A stretch of DNA of 64,000 nucleotides, taken from positions 96,238,852-96,302,851 of the forward strand of contig CM066728.1 of assembly GCA_033961575.1 (NCBI GenBank). The letters run 5' to 3'. Shown piece by piece: positions 62,500 to 64,000 of the stretch. Made by a program: the position numbers and the translations under genes. Source of the DNA: Aselliscus stoliczkanus. Taxonomy: Eukaryota; Chordata; Mammalia; Chiroptera; Hipposideridae. Each line of letters starts with the position of its first letter. Position 1 is the stretch's first letter. Below the pieces are notes generated by a model, which was not told the origin of the DNA, did not search any database, and saw nothing but the letters and a program-made list of their open reading frames with translations.

Positions 62500-63400
62500 A
62501 TTAATCTATATTACTCTATGGCCATTTTTTAGGGTCTAAGTTTTGGAAGACTTTTATGTACATGTCTGGGTTGTCTGAAAACTTTCCTTAACAGTCCTGT
62601 ATTTGTCTAAAAACCCTGTAATGAAAAGGAAGATCTGAACTTTAGCAGATTTACATTTTTCTGGCATATGTAGCATAATTAACATTTTTACTGGCAAATC
62701 TAGGAAGATACTTTGTAACCTTAAAAAGTATAGGCTTGTGATAAAACATAAGATATATTTATTAACAGATTTTTATCTTTGAACATTTCTGTGACAAGAA
62801 GCTAAAAATAGGTGAAATCATCAAAACTAAAATCTTAAGTTGTTAATAGATGTTGAGAAATTACTTCTAAGTATTTTTAATATATGACCATTACTGAAAA
62901 GTTTTACTTAAAATCTTACTCGAATGACCTTTTATTAGTTTTCCCTCAATGAGATCCCAAAGTCAATTATACAAGCTTTTTTTTTTTTTTTATTTTTTTA
63001 TTTATTTTTTTTTTTTTGACAAACTTTGTAGCAGAGATAACGATTTTAAAAGTAAGTTAATTTAGGATGTTATCACTCAGAGACAGGTTATTTGCCTTAC
63101 AATGAGTCCCACTGTAGGTGGTCCCTACAGGAATTTGACCAGGAGAGGTGTTTCATTGCAAGCCTGAGCTTGCCCTACCCCCATAATTAATGTCTGATTC
63201 CTGTACTTTTTAATTTTGTGGTCTTTTTTTGAAAGATATTTATAGAAACATCAAAAACATCAATTAATTATAGAAATAAATATTTTTGTCTTCTATTTTA
63301 ATCTAGCAAACAGGATGAATTTCTGACATCTTTTCTGTTAAAAAAAATACCTGTTTGACTGATGCTTTTAAATCTTTTAGTTTTTAGTAGCAATTTACTA
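62500..63400 (-). other. ERV internal sequence, mostly unrecognised
   Basis: AT-rich decayed sequence between the pol and gag remnants, with T-rich runs at 62,975-63,018. It should hold what remains of late gag, protease and reverse transcriptase, but apart from a possible dUTPase trace (63,090-63,140) I could not identify conserved motifs such as the protease DTG or RT YxDD. Non-retroviral insertion is possible. Confidence 0.4.
63080..63190 (-). pseudogene. Possible ERV dUTPase trace
   Basis: The minus strand reads 'GPPTVGLIVRQITCL' (about 63,124-63,080) after a stop, similar to the G-x-P-x-x-T-V-G-L-I-x-x-R block of retroviral dUTPases. Its position between gag and pol fits the betaretroviral gene order. 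One short motif is thin evidence. Confidence 0.35.
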
Positions 63401-63448
63401 GGCGGGCCCAAGGCCTCTTGGTGTGGTGTTTCTCACCGTTTTTGAAAG

Positions 63449-63468
63449 GCGGGGGGAGGGGGGGGGGT
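63449..63468 (+). repeat. G-rich run, possible G-quadruplex
   Basis: GGCGGGGGGAGGGGGGGGGG on the plus strand (C-rich on the ERV strand). It contains enough G tracts for a quadruplex; function unknown. Confidence 0.6.
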
Positions 63469-63602
63469 GTTCCACTCCCGTGCCTTGAACAAAGCAAGGT
63501 TGGCAGAGAAAGACCTTATGGAGCTATTTATTTGTTTGTTTGTTTGTTTATTTTTGAAAGTGGATATAAAAATTTGGGAGTAACTGTGGTGACTTTTAGA
63601 GA

Positions 63603-63884
63603 TCAATACTCTACTGTTTCCTCTTCTGGAAACCAAGGACAGGCTTTCTCTGCACAATGCAAAAATCTAGCTATTTTTCCCACATATGAGGGCCAGTGAC
63701 ACTGCCCTCAAAAAATAAATAAATAAATAAATAAATAAAATTAAAAAAATAAAAAGTAAAATTTGTCTTTAAAAAAAAAAAATCTAGCTATTTTTGAAGT
63801 TCCGACCTTTGAACCTCGAGCTGCAAGAGAGCAGCGAACTAAGTTAATAAAGAGTTTACGTGCTTTAGATACTGTTTGACCCAT
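63603..63884 (-). pseudogene. gag: ERV gag start (matrix domain), split by a SINE
   Basis: The ATG at 63,884-63,882 begins 'MGQTVSKARKLF', with the glycine-2 myristoylation signal of retroviral matrix proteins. The frame runs to the SINE at about 63,795 and resumes across it at 63,678 with 'RFLHCAEKACPWFPEEETVEY', where CPWFPEE is a betaretroviral matrix hallmark. A stop follows at 63,605-63,603. Beyond this I cannot follow gag. Capsid and nucleocapsid motifs were not seen. Confidence 0.85.
63679..63777 (+). mobile_element. 5'-truncated tRNA-SINE inserted in gag
   Basis: Only the SINE end 'CCCACATATGAGGGCCAGTG' + 'ACACTGCCCTC' and an (AAAT)n/A-rich tail are present. A perfect 18-bp target duplication AAAAATCTAGCTATTTTT flanks it at 63,661-63,678 and 63,778-63,795. 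The duplicated bases are gag coding sequence, so the SINE is younger than the retrovirus. Confidence 0.95.
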
Positions 63885-64000
63885 GGTCACTCACTTTCCA
63901 CCCTATACCTGTCTATCTTACAGGGGGTCCCGGGCACCCACGGTGGAGTCCTATCCGTCCGAAAACGCACAACTTTTTCTCTTAAAACAATAAACTAAAA
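63885..64000 (-). other. ERV leader upstream of gag
   Basis: Untranslated leader: 'GGTGGGTGCCCGGGACCCCC'-like text near 63,940, then 'GACAGGTATAGGG' and 'AAAGTGAGTGACC' just before the gag ATG. GTGAGT six bases upstream of the ATG (and the earlier GGTATAG) resemble splice donors, as used for subgenomic env RNA. No primer-binding site is seen before the window ends. Confidence 0.6.

Larger units (their letters stand above)
59307..64000 (-). mobile_element. Defective betaretrovirus-like (class II) endogenous retrovirus, partial in window
   Basis: In transcription order from the right: leader, gag start, unassigned part with a possible dUTPase trace, deleted pol, env, polypurine tract, 3' LTR. 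The env TM, integrase and gag readings all point to the betaretrovirus/HERV-K (HML)/MMTV group. The 5' LTR and primer-binding site lie beyond 64,000, so only part of the provirus can be judged. Stops, frameshifts, a pol deletion, a SINE and a TA microsatellite show it cannot be functional. It interrupts L1 ORF2 at 59,306; ACAAAC (59,301-59,306) would be the 6-bp target sequence if repeated beyond the 5' LTR. Confidence 0.9.

Noticed and set aside
1..64000. A new multi-gene biological system
   Set aside because: No cluster of host genes exists here; everything coding-like is transposon or retroviral remnant.

Overview
This is an AT-rich, repeat-dense, apparently non-coding stretch of a mammalian genome. 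I found no host protein-coding gene, no splice-consistent exon series and no functional RNA gene; the long open frames are chance frames or belong to transposons. The organism is most likely a bat. The window holds many tRNA-derived SINEs with the head 'GGGCCGGCCGAGTGGCGC...GGTTCGGGTCCCAC'. The long form ends in a pyrimidine-rich tail 'CCCCTTCCC(C/T)GATTCCCCAATGCTG...CAATAAAATC', which recalls the Rhin-1/VES-type SINEs of horseshoe and leaf-nosed bats. The family and species assignment is from memory and is moderate in confidence; 'bat' is firmer than the genus.

Layout. 1-7.7 kb: nested L1 copies and tRNA-SINEs, including one L1 with an inverted 5' part and matching target-site duplications. 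7.7-25.8 kb: mostly AT-rich unique or very old sequence with decayed DNA-transposon, MIR, MER5-like, MLT1-like and LTR-like fragments, microsatellites, and a striking pair of perfect palindromes at 14,490-14,670. 25.8-28.7 kb: two adjacent L1 3' ends, the second again 5'-inverted. 28.7-50.5 kb: gene desert with a small mariner-type MITE, SINEs, a betaretroviral solo LTR (about 35.0-35.6 kb), MIR and MLT1 fragments. 50.5-51.8 kb: a full-length SINE and an internally deleted mariner transposon. 53.4-59.3 kb: a long degraded L1 (5' part, ORF1 and ORF2) carrying two SINEs and a solo LTR.

59.3-64.0 kb: the 3' part and internal region of a class II (betaretrovirus-like) endogenous retrovirus on the minus strand, inserted into the same L1. 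In transcription order from the right edge it has the leader, the gag start (split by a later SINE), a possible dUTPase trace, an internally deleted pol (RNase H joined to the integrase C-terminus), env (leader, SU and TM, with stops and a frameshift), a polypurine tract and the 3' LTR. The 5' LTR lies outside the window. It is clearly defective.

I did not find a new biological system. The observations most worth checking are the retroviral locus (env frame open into the LTR, pol deletion junction, SINE in gag), the three related LTRs, the perfect palindromes, the two inverted L1s, the mariner remnant and a possible pair of RFX-type sites.
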